Made by a program: the position numbers and the translations under genes. Below the pieces are notes generated by a model. That model was not told the DNA's origin. It saw only the letters and a program-made list of their open reading frames with translations, and did no database searches. This document shows, in pieces, positions 1 to 8,964 of a stretch of 64,000 nt of DNA. Location of the stretch: positions 372,001-436,000 of the forward strand of contig NZ_CBDCOT010000009.1 in assembly GCF_965219885.1 (NCBI RefSeq). Direction: 5' to 3'. Source of the DNA: Curvivirga sp965219885 (GTDB lineage Bacteria > Pseudomonadota > Alphaproteobacteria > UBA8366 > Aestuariispiraceae). How positions within the stretch are numbered: the first letter of the stretch is position 1; the number at the start of each line of letters is the position of its first letter.

Positions 1-807
1 GATCGCATCGCCTTTACAGGTGGGCCAGAGACTGCCCGTCATGTAGTTCGTAATTCTGCGGAAAACTTTGCTGTGACAAGTTTGGAACTGGGTGGAAAAT
101 CGCCGATCATTGTGTTTGAAGATGCAGATTTGGAAACGGCGTCAAATGGCCTGATCGCAGGTAATTTTGGTGCTTCTGGCCAATCTTGTGTAGCGGGTTC
201 CCGCGGCCTTATCCATCGCCCAATCCTTAACAAATTGATTGAAATTATTAAGGAAAAAGCGAGTAAAATTGTTATTGGGGACCCATTAGAAGCAAATACT
301 CATGTAGGCCCTCTTTGCACCGAAGCCCAAATAAACACGATTAAAGATACTCTTGAGAAAGCAAAATCCCAAGGGGCATCGATCCATCTTGGTGGCGCCC
401 CGCTTGATCAAGCGGGCAATTATATGGCGCCGACCTTAGTGGAATGCGCCCATAATGAAACCGAGACCCTAAAAGTGGAAATGTTTGGACCTGTTATGTC
501 TTTAATTCCATTTGATACGGAAGATGAAGCCATCGCGATTGCCAATGGTACTCAATATGGTTTGGGGTCCGGGGTATTCACCCAAAACATTGCCCGTGCC
601 CATCGCGTGTCACAAAAAATCCGATCCGGAATTTGCTGGGTCAACACTTATCGTGCCGTGTCGCCCATAGCACCATTTGGTGGATTTAATGAATCCGGCT
701 ATGGTCGTGAAGCTGGCACCGAAGCCATCTTGGATTATACACGAACAAAAACAACCTGGATTAATACTTCCGCAGAACCAATGGCAAACCCATTTGTAAT
801 GCGTTAG
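1..807 (+). CDS. Aldehyde dehydrogenase family protein (5' end cut by window edge)
   Basis: NAD(P)-dependent oxidation of an aldehyde to a carboxylic acid. The reading frame is open from base 1, so the start lies upstream of the window. Visible ALDH signatures are FTGG near the left edge, the glutamate motif LELGGKSP (about 79-102) and the catalytic cysteine in GQSCVAGSR (Cys codon 187-189). The C-terminal part carries the usual PFGG.. and SGYGREAG stretches. About half of a normal 480-500-residue ALDH is present. It is followed after 24 bp by the CMD-family gene, probably in one operon. It may dispose of the aldehyde released by amine oxidation in this region. The exact substrate is not readable. 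Confidence 0.93.
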   Translation, partial: DRIAFTGGPETARHVVRNSAENFAVTSLELGGKSPIIVFEDADLETASNGLIAGNFGASGQSCVAGSRGLIHRPILNKLIEIIKEKASKIVIGDPLEANTHVGPLCTEAQINTIKDTLEKAKSQGASIHLGGAPLDQAGNYMAPTLVECAHNETETLKVEMFGPVMSLIPFDTEDEAIAIANGTQYGLGSGVFTQNIARAHRVSQKIRSGICWVNTYRAVSPIAPFGGFNESGYGREAGTEAILDYTRTKTTWINTSAEPMANPFVMR

Positions 808-831
808 GACAATTCGTGAAGGACGGAAAAA

Positions 832-1212
832 ATGGATAATAACTTATTTGAAAAAGGGATAGAACAACGCAAAGCTACCCTTGGCGCAGAATATGTAGAA
901 AACAATCTAGCCAAAGCCGATGATTTCACCCGCCCATTTCAAGAAGCCATGACTGCATGGTGTTGGGGTTTCGGCTGGGGCGATGATAGCATTGATGCCA
1001 AAACCCGTTCCATGATGAATCTTTCCATGATCGGTGCTTTGGGCAAAATGCATGAATGGGAAATACATTGTCGTGGCGCCTTAAATAACGGTGTCACTAA
1101 AGAGGAAATGCGGGCCATCATTCACGTGATTGGGATTTATTGTGGTGTCCCTCAATCACTTGAATGTTTTAGGGTTGCCCGCAAAGTTTTAGAAGAAGCT
1201 GGTGAATTGTAA
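832..1212 (+). CDS. Carboxymuconolactone decarboxylase (CMD) family protein
   Basis: A 126-residue all-helical protein of the CMD/AhpD superfamily, resembling PcaC-type single-domain members. The core segment from the HEWEIHCRGALNNG stretch to IIHVIGIYCGVP is the recognisable part. It lacks the CxxC pair of AhpD-type peroxidase partners, so a lyase or decarboxylase role, or a role still unknown, is more likely than redox. A good ribosome site (AAGGACGG) lies just before the ATG. It follows the aldehyde dehydrogenase gene and is closed by a strong hairpin. No other protocatechuate-pathway gene is visible, so a PcaC function is not supported. Confidence 0.85.
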   Translation: MDNNLFEKGIEQRKATLGAEYVENNLAKADDFTRPFQEAMTAWCWGFGWGDDSIDAKTRSMMNLSMIGALGKMHEWEIHCRGALNNGVTKEEMRAIIHVIGIYCGVPQSLECFRVARKVLEEAGEL

Positions 1213-1231
1213 AATACTGCCTTTAAAGTAA

Positions 1232-1264
1232 AAAACGGGGATGAATTTTCATCCCCGCTTCTTT
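1232..1264. terminator. Bidirectional Rho-independent terminator
   Basis: Stem CGGGGATGA (1236-1244) pairs with TCATCCCCG (1249-1257) around an AATT loop. An A-run precedes it and a T-rich run follows, so it can end transcripts from both the CMD gene (+) and the converging monooxygenase gene (-). Confidence 0.85.
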
Positions 1265-1280
1265 TGACATATAAAGCAAT

Positions 1281-2561
1281 TTATTCTGCAGCTGCCTTTG
1301 TTTCCGGCGGATGCGCTTTATGATGTTTAAGATATCCTTGTTGGGTTGCGATATGATCAGCAAGATATTTTGCATCATGCCACACGCCCCAGATAAAAGT
1401 GGATCCACGGCGAGACAACCAAGGTAAACCTACAAAATACACTCCCGGTTCAGAAGACACACCGCGTTGATGATTTGGATTTCCGTTCTCATCCAATGCA
1501 TTTACCTTCAACCAACTAAAATCCGTTTTAAATCCTGTTGCCCAGATAATGGAACCAACTCCAGCCTCTTTCAAATCCAGATCCGAAAGTGGATTGGTCA
1601 CACAATCCGGTGCACCCAACATTTCCCGTGCTTCTGGTTCTTCTGGCAAATCAAGGCCGTTACGCTCAATATACGCATCTGCCTGATCCAGAACGGATAG
1701 ATAATTTGCGTCACCATCCGCAACATTCTGGGCCAAATCATCACCAAAGACCATCTTGCCATTTTCATAGCTTTCCGTTCGACCAACAAGGGTCATTCCA
1801 TCTGCCGCAAGCTGTTTAAAGTCGATCGTATAACCACCATAAGCACCACTTACAGCAATAGTGACATGTTCTTTACCTTGTTCAGGTGTCGCCATATCCC
1901 ACAGACCTAACACACCTAACCACCATACAAAGTCACGGCCACGGTAACTACGAGGCGGACGATCATGTGGGCCAACAGACAAATAAACCTTCTTACCAGC
2001 ACGCATCAATTCTGTCGCGATCTGCACCCCGGAAGAGCCTGCACCGATAACCAAAACGGCCCCTTCAGGTAATTGATCCGGATTACGATATCCTGTGGAA
2101 TGCATTTGTTCCACGCCTGCATCATCCGGCACAACCGCTGGGATCACAGGTTGTTGGAACGGCCCAGTTGCCGAGACAACATAACGTGCTTCAATCACAC
2201 CATCAGATGTTTCTGCGACGAATCCCGGACCGCCTTCATTTTTTGTGACTTGCTTAACTTCTACACCGCAACGAATTGGTGAATTGATATGTTCTGCAAA
2301 TTTCACGAAATAGTCTGCAACCTTCTCTTTTGGAACAAAATCACCCGGCTCATAATCTTCAAATTCCAATGTTGGAAAGCGGTCATGCCATGCCGGACCA
2401 TTAGCCACCAAAGAATCCCAACGATGTGAACGCCAGCGTTCCGCAATACGATCTTTTTCCAAGACAAGATGTTCGATACCTGCATTACCCAAATGCTCGC
2501 TCACTGCCAAGCCAGCTTGGCCCCCGCCAATAACAAGCACCTCTGTTTTTTCAACTGACAT
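1281..2561 (-). CDS. Flavin-containing monooxygenase / NAD(P)H-FAD oxidoreductase
   Basis: A 426-residue flavoprotein of the FMO/CzcO-like class. A first dinucleotide fold (GGGQAG, residues 12-17) binds FAD. A second (GAGSSG, 173-178) is expected to bind NADPH. A late IWATGF motif is typical of N-oxygenating monooxygenases. Such enzymes oxygenate amines or carbonyl compounds. No signal peptide is seen. The start has AAGGA about 9 bases upstream. It lies downstream of the TetR gene on the same strand with a 161-bp gap, and converges on the ALDH/CMD pair. Given the amine dehydrogenases nearby, a tertiary-amine or thioether substrate is plausible but is inference. Confidence 0.87.
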   Translation of the reverse strand: MSVEKTEVLVIGGGQAGLAVSEHLGNAGIEHLVLEKDRIAERWRSHRWDSLVANGPAWHDRFPTLEFEDYEPGDFVPKEKVADYFVKFAEHINSPIRCGVEVKQVTKNEGGPGFVAETSDGVIEARYVVSATGPFQQPVIPAVVPDDAGVEQMHSTGYRNPDQLPEGAVLVIGAGSSGVQIATELMRAGKKVYLSVGPHDRPPRSYRGRDFVWWLGVLGLWDMATPEQGKEHVTIAVSGAYGGYTIDFKQLAADGMTLVGRTESYENGKMVFGDDLAQNVADGDANYLSVLDQADAYIERNGLDLPEEPEAREMLGAPDCVTNPLSDLDLKEAGVGSIIWATGFKTDFSWLKVNALDENGNPNHQRGVSSEPGVYFVGLPWLSRRGSTFIWGVWHDAKYLADHIATQQGYLKHHKAHPPETKAAAE

Positions 2562-2722
2562 TCATATGGTCCTTTTGATTATTCAAGTTTGTTCACATGT
2601 CTAATCCGCAGACTACCTAAGGACCCTTCTTAGCAAAATCATTTAATATTTAATCATTGATTTGGAATTGCCTAATTAAGAAGATTAGTTTTCATCTAAT
2701 CATCTCTATAGGCCAATATATC

Positions 2723-3373
2723 TCAATCTGATAAAACAGGCTTATCAAAATGCTTGGGGAAAAGTTCTGATAGAAATAAGAAGCAATCATAGCGAGCTTG
2801 TTGTCTTTTCACCGCCTTGGGATACAGTAACATATGCAACCAAAGCCCATCGATCATTGTCACTAAACGCCTTGCTGTGACTTCTGGATCCAAATCATAA
2901 TTCGCATCCATAATTAATTCTTTGGCGATACGTTCAATTTGCTCTGAACGCTCTTCATCATAACCACTATGAATATCCAGATAGGAAGGGCGATACATCG
3001 CCTGCCCCCAAAACGCAAAATAGACGGCCAGTTTCTTATGTGAAACTGTTTTTGGGCTAAAATCTGCCTCTAACATAGACGCCAATTGCATAACTGGATC
3101 ATCGCCGGCTTTCTCCAGCGCCTTAAACCAATATTCGTAATGTTCACGAGTTAGATATTCCAAAGTTGCATCATAAAGAGCTTCTTTAGATTTAAAGTGA
3201 AAGTTCACCACACCATGAGAAACACCAGCGCCTTTGGTAACTGTTGTCAAAGTCGTTGCAGAAAATCCGCGTTTTGCAATGGAATCGATAGTTGCATCAA
3301 TCAATTCCTGACGACGTGCTTCACGTGCCATCACGCGGCTATTTGGTAATTTTTTTTCTTCTGCTACAGCCAT
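2723..3373 (-). CDS. TetR/AcrR family transcriptional regulator (BetI-like)
   Basis: A 216-residue regulator with an N-terminal TetR helix-turn-helix (roughly residues 20-66, ending in the GVSHGVVNFHFKSKEALY segment) and a helical ligand-binding C-terminal domain like that of BetI repressors. It is divergent from the double-cupin gene. The 187-bp gap holds a near-palindrome that recurs between the two amine dehydrogenase genes 3.2 kb away, so it probably represses itself, the cupin and the dehydrogenase pair. The ribosome site before this ATG is weak, and an internal ATG at residue 15 is possible. The ligand is unknown. Confidence 0.88.
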   Translation of the reverse strand: MAVAEEKKLPNSRVMAREARRQELIDATIDSIAKRGFSATTLTTVTKGAGVSHGVVNFHFKSKEALYDATLEYLTREHYEYWFKALEKAGDDPVMQLASMLEADFSPKTVSHKKLAVYFAFWGQAMYRPSYLDIHSGYDEERSEQIERIAKELIMDANYDLDPEVTARRLVTMIDGLWLHMLLYPKAVKRQQARYDCFLFLSELFPKHFDKPVLSD

Positions 3374-3465
3374 TTGATTACAAACCCAGCTCTTATTCTT
3401 TTTCAGATATGTGACATCATAATCACATCACCCGAAAGGATCAAACAGATAGCAGTTTTTCATTA

Positions 3466-3489
3466 TATTTATCTGATTAGTCAGTCAAT
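3466..3489. promoter_or_regulatory. Putative TetR operator, copy 1
   Basis: A 24-bp element with core CTGATTAGTCAG (palindromic except for one base) lies in the divergent TetR/cupin gap. It matches 23 of 24 bases of the element at 6717-6740. That recurrence, and its place beside a TetR gene, support an operator. Confidence 0.7.
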
Positions 3490-3560
3490 TTATATAGACA
3501 AAACAAAATAAAGCATGGAGAATAGCTACAGTTAAATACTAATTTAAAAAGGATATCTAC

Positions 3561-4331
3561 ATGAGTAACGTGAAGCGCGTTTATCGATTAGAGAAATTCG
3601 GTCCTGTCAAGACAGGTATGCAGGAAATGGAATGTAACGCAGAAGATTTTCACAGCCCTATTCCGACGCAGACACTGCATAATTACTATAATGAAGAAGA
3701 AATCGGTTTAAATGTTGGAGTTTGGACCACAACGCCTATGCAAGAAGCTTTTGGCCCTTATCCTGGCGATGAATTTATCTGGCTCTTGGAAGGCGGATTT
3801 AAGATGGTAGATGAAAATAACACTCTTCTTGATAGCTATCAGGAAGGGGACAGTGTTTTCTTCCGAAATGCAGCGCCTGTTAGCTGGCTCCAAGAAGAAA
3901 ACTTGCGTAAGTTCTATATAACTTATCTACCACCTAATCGCCCGACGCCAGAAAATGTCCCTGCAAAAGGTGCCGTTCAGTCCGTTAATCCGGATATCAC
4001 GCCTGATCAAATGGAAGTTTTGGAAACCACAGCCCCCTTTACCATTGAAGGGCAAAAGCCCAGACAGCGCGATTACAATTACTTTACCAATGATACTGAA
4101 GATATGTTTGTAGGTATGTGGGACACGGAAAGTTTTGAAAGTAAAATGGAAGCGTTTCCCGTCTATGAATTTGTGCAAATCCTAGTAGGTACAATCACTA
4201 TCACAGAAGAAAATGGTACCGTGAATGTCTTCCAGAAAGATGAATGCTTCTTTATCCCGAAAGGTACTATCTGCAGCTGGAAGGTAGATGGTTACGTAAA
4301 AAAATATTACGCTATGCTTGATCCAAAATGA
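3561..4331 (+). CDS. Double-cupin protein (DUF861/EutQ-like)
   Basis: A 256-residue protein with two cupin barrels, at about residues 60-125 and 178-254. Each has the glycine-rich turn and E...F...G pattern of the Cupin_3 (DUF861) type, as in ureidoglycine aminohydrolase-like proteins. Histidines that usually hold the metal are sparse, so a sensing or binding role is possible as well as an enzymatic one. AAAGGA sits well placed before the ATG. It is divergent from the TetR regulator and probably under its control with the amine dehydrogenases. The function cannot be named from sequence. Confidence 0.8.
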   Translation: MSNVKRVYRLEKFGPVKTGMQEMECNAEDFHSPIPTQTLHNYYNEEEIGLNVGVWTTTPMQEAFGPYPGDEFIWLLEGGFKMVDENNTLLDSYQEGDSVFFRNAAPVSWLQEENLRKFYITYLPPNRPTPENVPAKGAVQSVNPDITPDQMEVLETTAPFTIEGQKPRQRDYNYFTNDTEDMFVGMWDTESFESKMEAFPVYEFVQILVGTITITEENGTVNVFQKDECFFIPKGTICSWKVDGYVKKYYAMLDPK

Positions 4332-4345
4332 GACTAGACAAAAAC

Positions 4346-4389
4346 GGGCGAAGTAAAAGTGAATTAACTTTTTTTGCCTGTTTTCGCCC
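4346..4389. terminator. Possible bidirectional terminator hairpin
   Basis: GGGCGAA (4346-4352) pairs with TTCGCCC (4383-4389). Inside it, AAAAGT pairs with ACTTTT around GAATTA. It lies between the converging cupin gene and the small 50-residue ORF, and overlaps the latter's stop codon. Confidence 0.35.
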
Positions 4390-4516
4390 CTTCAGCATAA
4401 CCATCATTATATCCATGTTTATACCAAATATGGACGAGTTGATCGACATTATGCTTTAAATCATCAGGCAAGCATTTCAAAAGCTCAATATAGGCAGGGT
4501 CTTCTTCGGGTTTCAT
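4364..4516 (-). CDS. Small hypothetical protein (50 residues)
   Basis: A short frame running ATG (4516) to TAA (4364). The protein begins MKPEEDPAYIELLKCL and ends with a HGYNDGYAEG stretch and a lysine-rich tail. A clear ribosome site (AAAGGGAT) precedes the ATG at normal distance. That and the amphipathic helix-like composition argue that it is real. It lies 83 bp downstream of the dehydrogenase gene on the same strand, so it may be co-transcribed. No family recognised; it could be a small accessory or regulatory protein. Confidence 0.55.
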   Translation of the reverse strand: MKPEEDPAYIELLKCLPDDLKHNVDQLVHIWYKHGYNDGYAEGAKTGKKS

Positions 4517-4599
4517 GACAAATCCCTTTCTTTTGCGTTTTCAAACGCCTCCCTACCTACATCATACTATATCTTTGAGCAGAAGTATAATTTCTGGAA

Positions 4600-6666
4600 T
4601 TATCCCTCCTGGTAGAAAACACGATCCTGACGAGCAGAATGATCATTATTGACTTCCCTATCCATTTCACGCGCATATTTATGCCCCGCATATATTGCAG
4701 CCGCGATAATTGCGGGCGCCTCAGCATCCCCTATACGTTTAACGCTTTTTGGCACCCCTTCTTGCTTACTCTTGATCGCTTGTTGAACTTGATAATATAA
4801 ATCATCTTCAGGCTCCCGCGATGTAATCATCACGATACTGTCTACGGCAATTTCTGTTTCTTTATCAGTATAGCTGCAAGCAATCTTCGCGATCATCCCA
4901 TCAAAGCTATCCAGATATTTATTCAAGACAATTTCAACACCAACCTCATCAAGACGACAATGGACACGTTCTTGTTCTGCGTTATTTACGCTCCAATGCG
5001 ACACCATGCTGGCTGGCGTCATGTAGACAACCTCATTTCCGTTAAATGCCAGTTTCTCGGCAATGACACTCCCCATATAAAATCCGTCATCATCATAAAT
5101 AAGCGTTTTTCCCTTAGGTAACTTGCCATCCATAATATCATCAGGTGTGTAAACTTGCTCTTCTGGCATAACTGGTGAAATCGATTCCTGCAAAGTCACC
5201 CCAAAGCCATCACGCCGCCATTTCGCCCCAGTAGCAATAGCCACGTGATCGGCGCCAACCGCCAAAATATCGTCCAATTTCATACGACTTTCGCGAAAAA
5301 CTTCCACATTCATCATTTTATCCAATTGCGTTTGACGATAGTCCCGAACCCGTGCCCATTCAGATAAACCCGGCAATGCAGATTCTTTTGTGACACGCCC
5401 CCCTAAGTCTCGGTTTGCTTCTGCCAACATCACCGCATATCCGCGCTGCCCCAATGCACGCGCTGCCTCAAGCCCAGCTGGACCACCACCAACAATTAAC
5501 ACGGAAGCATCCGACCCTTTATCTTCAATCTTTTCCGGATGCCATCCGCGGCGCCATTCTTCACCCATGGCTGGATTTTGCGTACAACGAATAGGGTAAT
5601 GTTTACTGTCCCCCGTATAACAAATGTTACAACCAATACATTCGCGAATATCTTCCGGTCGCCCTTCCTCTACCTTTTTTGGCAAGAAAGGATCCGCAAT
5701 GGAAGGACGAGCAGCGCCTACAAAATCAACAATGCCACGCTTAACCTGACTGACCATCGTATCTGGAGATGTAAAGCGCCCTACGGTAACGACAGGCTTG
5801 CTAGTCAAGGATTTCACATTGGCCATATAAGCTTCCAGCGCGCCTTCCTTCACAAATCGAGACACACCCATTTCATAGGAATAATCCCAGATATTCACAT
5901 CCCATAGATCAGGTAGTTCGGCCAAAGCCTCAAATATTTCCAGACGATCTCCATGCACGGGCGTCCCATCCTTACCACCACCGTCATCCGTGGTATAACG
6001 CACCGCCACGGCACATGTATCACCAACAGCCTCCTTGGTTTCTTCGATCAATTCCCGCACCAAGCGCATACGGTTTTCTTGACTTCCCCCATATTCGTCA
6101 CGACGATTATTCAGTTTCGGATTTAGAAAATTATCCAAAAGGTAATGATGCGTCGCATAAACATAAACGATATCAAATCCCGCTTCTTTCGCACGGATCG
6201 CTGCATTTCGATGCCAACGTCGTAAATCCTTAATATCTTGCTTATCCATGGCACGAGATTGAATTGGATCCCCCGTCCCACCCAGCATAGAACGTACATC
6301 CAATGAAACTTCACGGGATAAAAAATTAGGGGAACGACTGCCACCATGCCATAGCTCTACCCCTGCCAGACCACCATGATCATGGACTTGATCTGTCATC
6401 AAAGCATGTGCGCGAATATCATCATTATTCCACAAAGCATGTGTTGGATAAGGCGTGTCATCAGATGTCTGATGGATCGAACAATATTCTGTACATACGA
6501 CGCCCCAGCCCCCTTCCGCCTTAATGCCACGCATGTCTGCCACCATTCGCGGGCGTAACCATCCCATACCTGTGCAATGCGGGACTTGGTAAAATCTATT
6601 CTTCGCTGTCACCGGACCGATTTTTACAGGTTCGAATAAAATATCATAACGTGGATCCCGGGCCAT
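4600..6666 (-). CDS. Trimethylamine/dimethylamine dehydrogenase-family flavoprotein (copy 1)
   Basis: A 688-residue iron-sulfur flavoprotein of the TMADH/DMADH/2,4-dienoyl-CoA reductase class, which also includes proteins such as DgcA and stachydrine or N-methylproline demethylases. Residues about 1-370 form an FMN barrel. VPHC at 28-31 matches the cysteine that holds 6-S-cysteinyl FMN. Cys343, 346, 349 and 361 fit a 4Fe-4S cluster. The C-terminal half holds FAD/ADP-type folds (VGGGPAGLEAA near 390). Tyr61, Tyr170 and His173 match TMADH Tyr60, Tyr169 and His172. TMADH Trp264 and Asp267 become Tyr262 and Glu265, and Trp355 is not kept. It probably N-demethylates a methylated amine or betaine-derived amine. 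It is divergent from copy 2. Confidence 0.9.
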   Translation of the reverse strand: MARDPRYDILFEPVKIGPVTAKNRFYQVPHCTGMGWLRPRMVADMRGIKAEGGWGVVCTEYCSIHQTSDDTPYPTHALWNNDDIRAHALMTDQVHDHGGLAGVELWHGGSRSPNFLSREVSLDVRSMLGGTGDPIQSRAMDKQDIKDLRRWHRNAAIRAKEAGFDIVYVYATHHYLLDNFLNPKLNNRRDEYGGSQENRMRLVRELIEETKEAVGDTCAVAVRYTTDDGGGKDGTPVHGDRLEIFEALAELPDLWDVNIWDYSYEMGVSRFVKEGALEAYMANVKSLTSKPVVTVGRFTSPDTMVSQVKRGIVDFVGAARPSIADPFLPKKVEEGRPEDIRECIGCNICYTGDSKHYPIRCTQNPAMGEEWRRGWHPEKIEDKGSDASVLIVGGGPAGLEAARALGQRGYAVMLAEANRDLGGRVTKESALPGLSEWARVRDYRQTQLDKMMNVEVFRESRMKLDDILAVGADHVAIATGAKWRRDGFGVTLQESISPVMPEEQVYTPDDIMDGKLPKGKTLIYDDDGFYMGSVIAEKLAFNGNEVVYMTPASMVSHWSVNNAEQERVHCRLDEVGVEIVLNKYLDSFDGMIAKIACSYTDKETEIAVDSIVMITSREPEDDLYYQVQQAIKSKQEGVPKSVKRIGDAEAPAIIAAAIYAGHKYAREMDREVNNDHSARQDRVFYQEG

Positions 6667-6716
6667 TTCTCACCTATCACTCAAAATTTACTTTTCTTTT
6701 AATTGATTAGAACTTA

Positions 6717-6740
6717 TATTTATCTGACTAGTCAGTCAAT
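6717..6740. promoter_or_regulatory. Putative TetR operator, copy 2
   Basis: The core CTGACTAGTCAG is a perfect 12-bp palindrome within a 24-bp element differing at one base from 3466-3489. It sits midway in the 143-bp gap between the two divergent amine dehydrogenase genes, where one bound repressor could shut both promoters. Confidence 0.7.
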
Positions 6741-6809
6741 ATTTGAATCAAAAATCAAATTTTAACAATTAAAAACAAAAAACTAACTATAGATATCAGG
6801 TAAATTTAC

Positions 6810-8876
6810 ATGCCCAGAGACCCACGTTACGACATTCTTTTTGACTCAGTTGAGATAGGCCCGGTAAAAACCAAAAACCGTTTTTACCAAGTCCCGCATT
6901 GCAACGGTATGGGGCATCAATTCCCATCCAGTATGGCTGAGATGCGCGGCATCAAAGCGGAAGGTGGCTGGGGCGTTGTATGTACTGAGGAAACTGAAAT
7001 TCACTATTCTTCAGAACACACCCCAATCATTGAAGGACGTTTGTGGGACGATAGGGACATCCCTACTTTTGAAAGAATGACCAGTAAAATTCACGATCAC
7101 GGAAGCTTAGCGGGATTACAGCTAGCTTATACAGGTTTTACATCGCCAAACCATTACAGTCGCGAAATACCAATGGCCCCAAGCATAATTCCTGCAGAAG
7201 GCTCTATCCCTGTCCAAGCCCGTGCGATGGATAAAGCAGATATCAAGGCGTTACGTAAATGGCATGTGGAGGCTGCCCTTCGCGGCAAAAAAGCAGGCTT
7301 CGATATTATCTATAATTATGCAGGTCATGATATGACCATCCAGATGCACTTCCTTTCCAAGCGCATCAATCATCGTACCGATGAATATGGTGGTAGCTTG
7401 GAAAATCGTGTTCGTCTATTTAAGGAAATCATGTCTGACATCAAGGATGCTGTGGGAGACACATGCGCGGTGGCAGTGCGTTTCGCTGTCGATGAATTAC
7501 TTGGTTCCGGGGGCATCACCTGTGATGGCGAAGGTCGTGAAGTTGTAGAAATGCTAGCAGAGGTCCCAGACCTTTGGGATGTGAATTTAAGCGAATGGGC
7601 AAATGACTCCTTGCCATCCCGCTGGGGTGAGACGGGAAATCAGGACAGCTATACTAAATTTGTCAAACAAGTCACTGGAAAGCCTGTCGTTGGGGTTGGA
7701 CGGTATACATCCCCCGATAAGATGGTTTCCTTAATCAAATCAGGCCATCTGGATTTAATCGGTGCGGCACGTCCGTCAATCGCAGACCCCTTCCTGCCCA
7801 AGAAAATTGAAGAAGGAAGATTGGAAGATATTCGCGAATGTATCGGCTGTAATATCTGTGTTTCTGCTGATTTCATTTGCGCGCCTCTTCGCTGTACACA
7901 AAATCCAACCATGGGCGAAGAATGGCGTCGCGGCTGGCATCCAGAAAAGATCGCAAAGAAAAAATCAAATGATAGCGTTTTGATTATCGGCGCAGGTCCA
8001 GCTGGATTGGAAGCAGCACAAGCAGCTGGTAAACGGGGATATAATGTAATTTTGGCTGAATCCGGCATCGATTTGGGTGGGCGTGTAACAAAAGAAAGTC
8101 GCTTGCCGGGTTTAGCTGAATGGGGACGTGTCCGTGACTATCGGGAGGGGCAGTTACATAAACTGCCAAATGTAGAAATCTACATGGATAGTCATTTGGA
8201 TACGTCCCAAATCCTTGAATTTAGTTTCCAACATGTGGCAATTGCTACCGGTGCAAAATGGGCACGAGATGGACGCGGAAAAAGTAACCATTACCCAATA
8301 AACATTTCCCCCGATGCAATGATCTACACACCTGATGATTTGATGGATGGCCAGACAATCAAAGGGTCCGTTGTTTTATTTGACGATGACCATTTTTATA
8401 TGGGTGGTATTTTGGCTGAAAAATTACGAACAGAAGGTCATGACGTAACCTTCGTCACCCCTTTTGCAGATGTATCTAACTGGACACATTTCACTTTGGA
8501 ACAGGAACGTATTCAGGCACGTTTGTTAAAGATGGGGGTTAAAATTTTGCCTCATAAAAATATAGGAGCAATTCGTAAGGGTGAGGTAGACTTAGAATGT
8601 GTCTTCACAGAAGAAACCGAAACTCTTCACGCAGATAATGTCCTTCTCCTCACGATGAAATATCCATCCGACACCATATATGAAGAACTTATGGCAGCAC
8701 CAGATAAACTCAAAGAAGCAGGTATCAAAACGGTTACCCGCATCGGAGATAATTTATCCGCAGGCACCATCGCCGCAGCTGTCTGGTCTGGTCATCGCTT
8801 TGCCCGTGAATTGGACGAACCGATATCAGAAGACGTTCCCTTCAAACGTGAATTGCCAGGGCAACTGGTTGTTTAG
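6810..8876 (+). CDS. Trimethylamine/dimethylamine dehydrogenase-family flavoprotein (copy 2)
   Basis: A 688-residue paralogue of the divergent neighbour with the same layout: FMN barrel, VPHC (Cys31) for covalent FMN, 4Fe-4S ligands Cys344, 347, 350 and 362, then ADP/FAD folds (GAGPAGLEAA). The active-site Tyr170, His173, Trp263 and Asp266 match TMADH Tyr169, His172, Trp264 and Asp267. The residue at TMADH Tyr60 is Glu61, and Trp355 is absent. An acidic residue in the aromatic bowl suggests a different amine substrate from trimethylamine, perhaps one with a second positive charge or a hydroxyl; this is inference. RidA follows after 88 bp, which fits an imine product. Confidence 0.9.
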   Translation: MPRDPRYDILFDSVEIGPVKTKNRFYQVPHCNGMGHQFPSSMAEMRGIKAEGGWGVVCTEETEIHYSSEHTPIIEGRLWDDRDIPTFERMTSKIHDHGSLAGLQLAYTGFTSPNHYSREIPMAPSIIPAEGSIPVQARAMDKADIKALRKWHVEAALRGKKAGFDIIYNYAGHDMTIQMHFLSKRINHRTDEYGGSLENRVRLFKEIMSDIKDAVGDTCAVAVRFAVDELLGSGGITCDGEGREVVEMLAEVPDLWDVNLSEWANDSLPSRWGETGNQDSYTKFVKQVTGKPVVGVGRYTSPDKMVSLIKSGHLDLIGAARPSIADPFLPKKIEEGRLEDIRECIGCNICVSADFICAPLRCTQNPTMGEEWRRGWHPEKIAKKKSNDSVLIIGAGPAGLEAAQAAGKRGYNVILAESGIDLGGRVTKESRLPGLAEWGRVRDYREGQLHKLPNVEIYMDSHLDTSQILEFSFQHVAIATGAKWARDGRGKSNHYPINISPDAMIYTPDDLMDGQTIKGSVVLFDDDHFYMGGILAEKLRTEGHDVTFVTPFADVSNWTHFTLEQERIQARLLKMGVKILPHKNIGAIRKGEVDLECVFTEETETLHADNVLLLTMKYPSDTIYEELMAAPDKLKEAGIKTVTRIGDNLSAGTIAAAVWSGHRFARELDEPISEDVPFKRELPGQLVV

Positions 8877-8964
8877 TCAGAAAGGTATAATCATCTATTT
8901 CCATTCCAGTTCAGAAACATTAAGCTGCCCCCCAAAATGAATTTCAAAATCCTAGGGGTCAAAA

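Noticed and set aside
5390..5907. Long opposite-strand frames inside the dehydrogenase gene, and similar ones elsewhere
   Set aside because: They mirror the codon pattern of the real gene, have no ribosome sites and encode low-complexity sequence.
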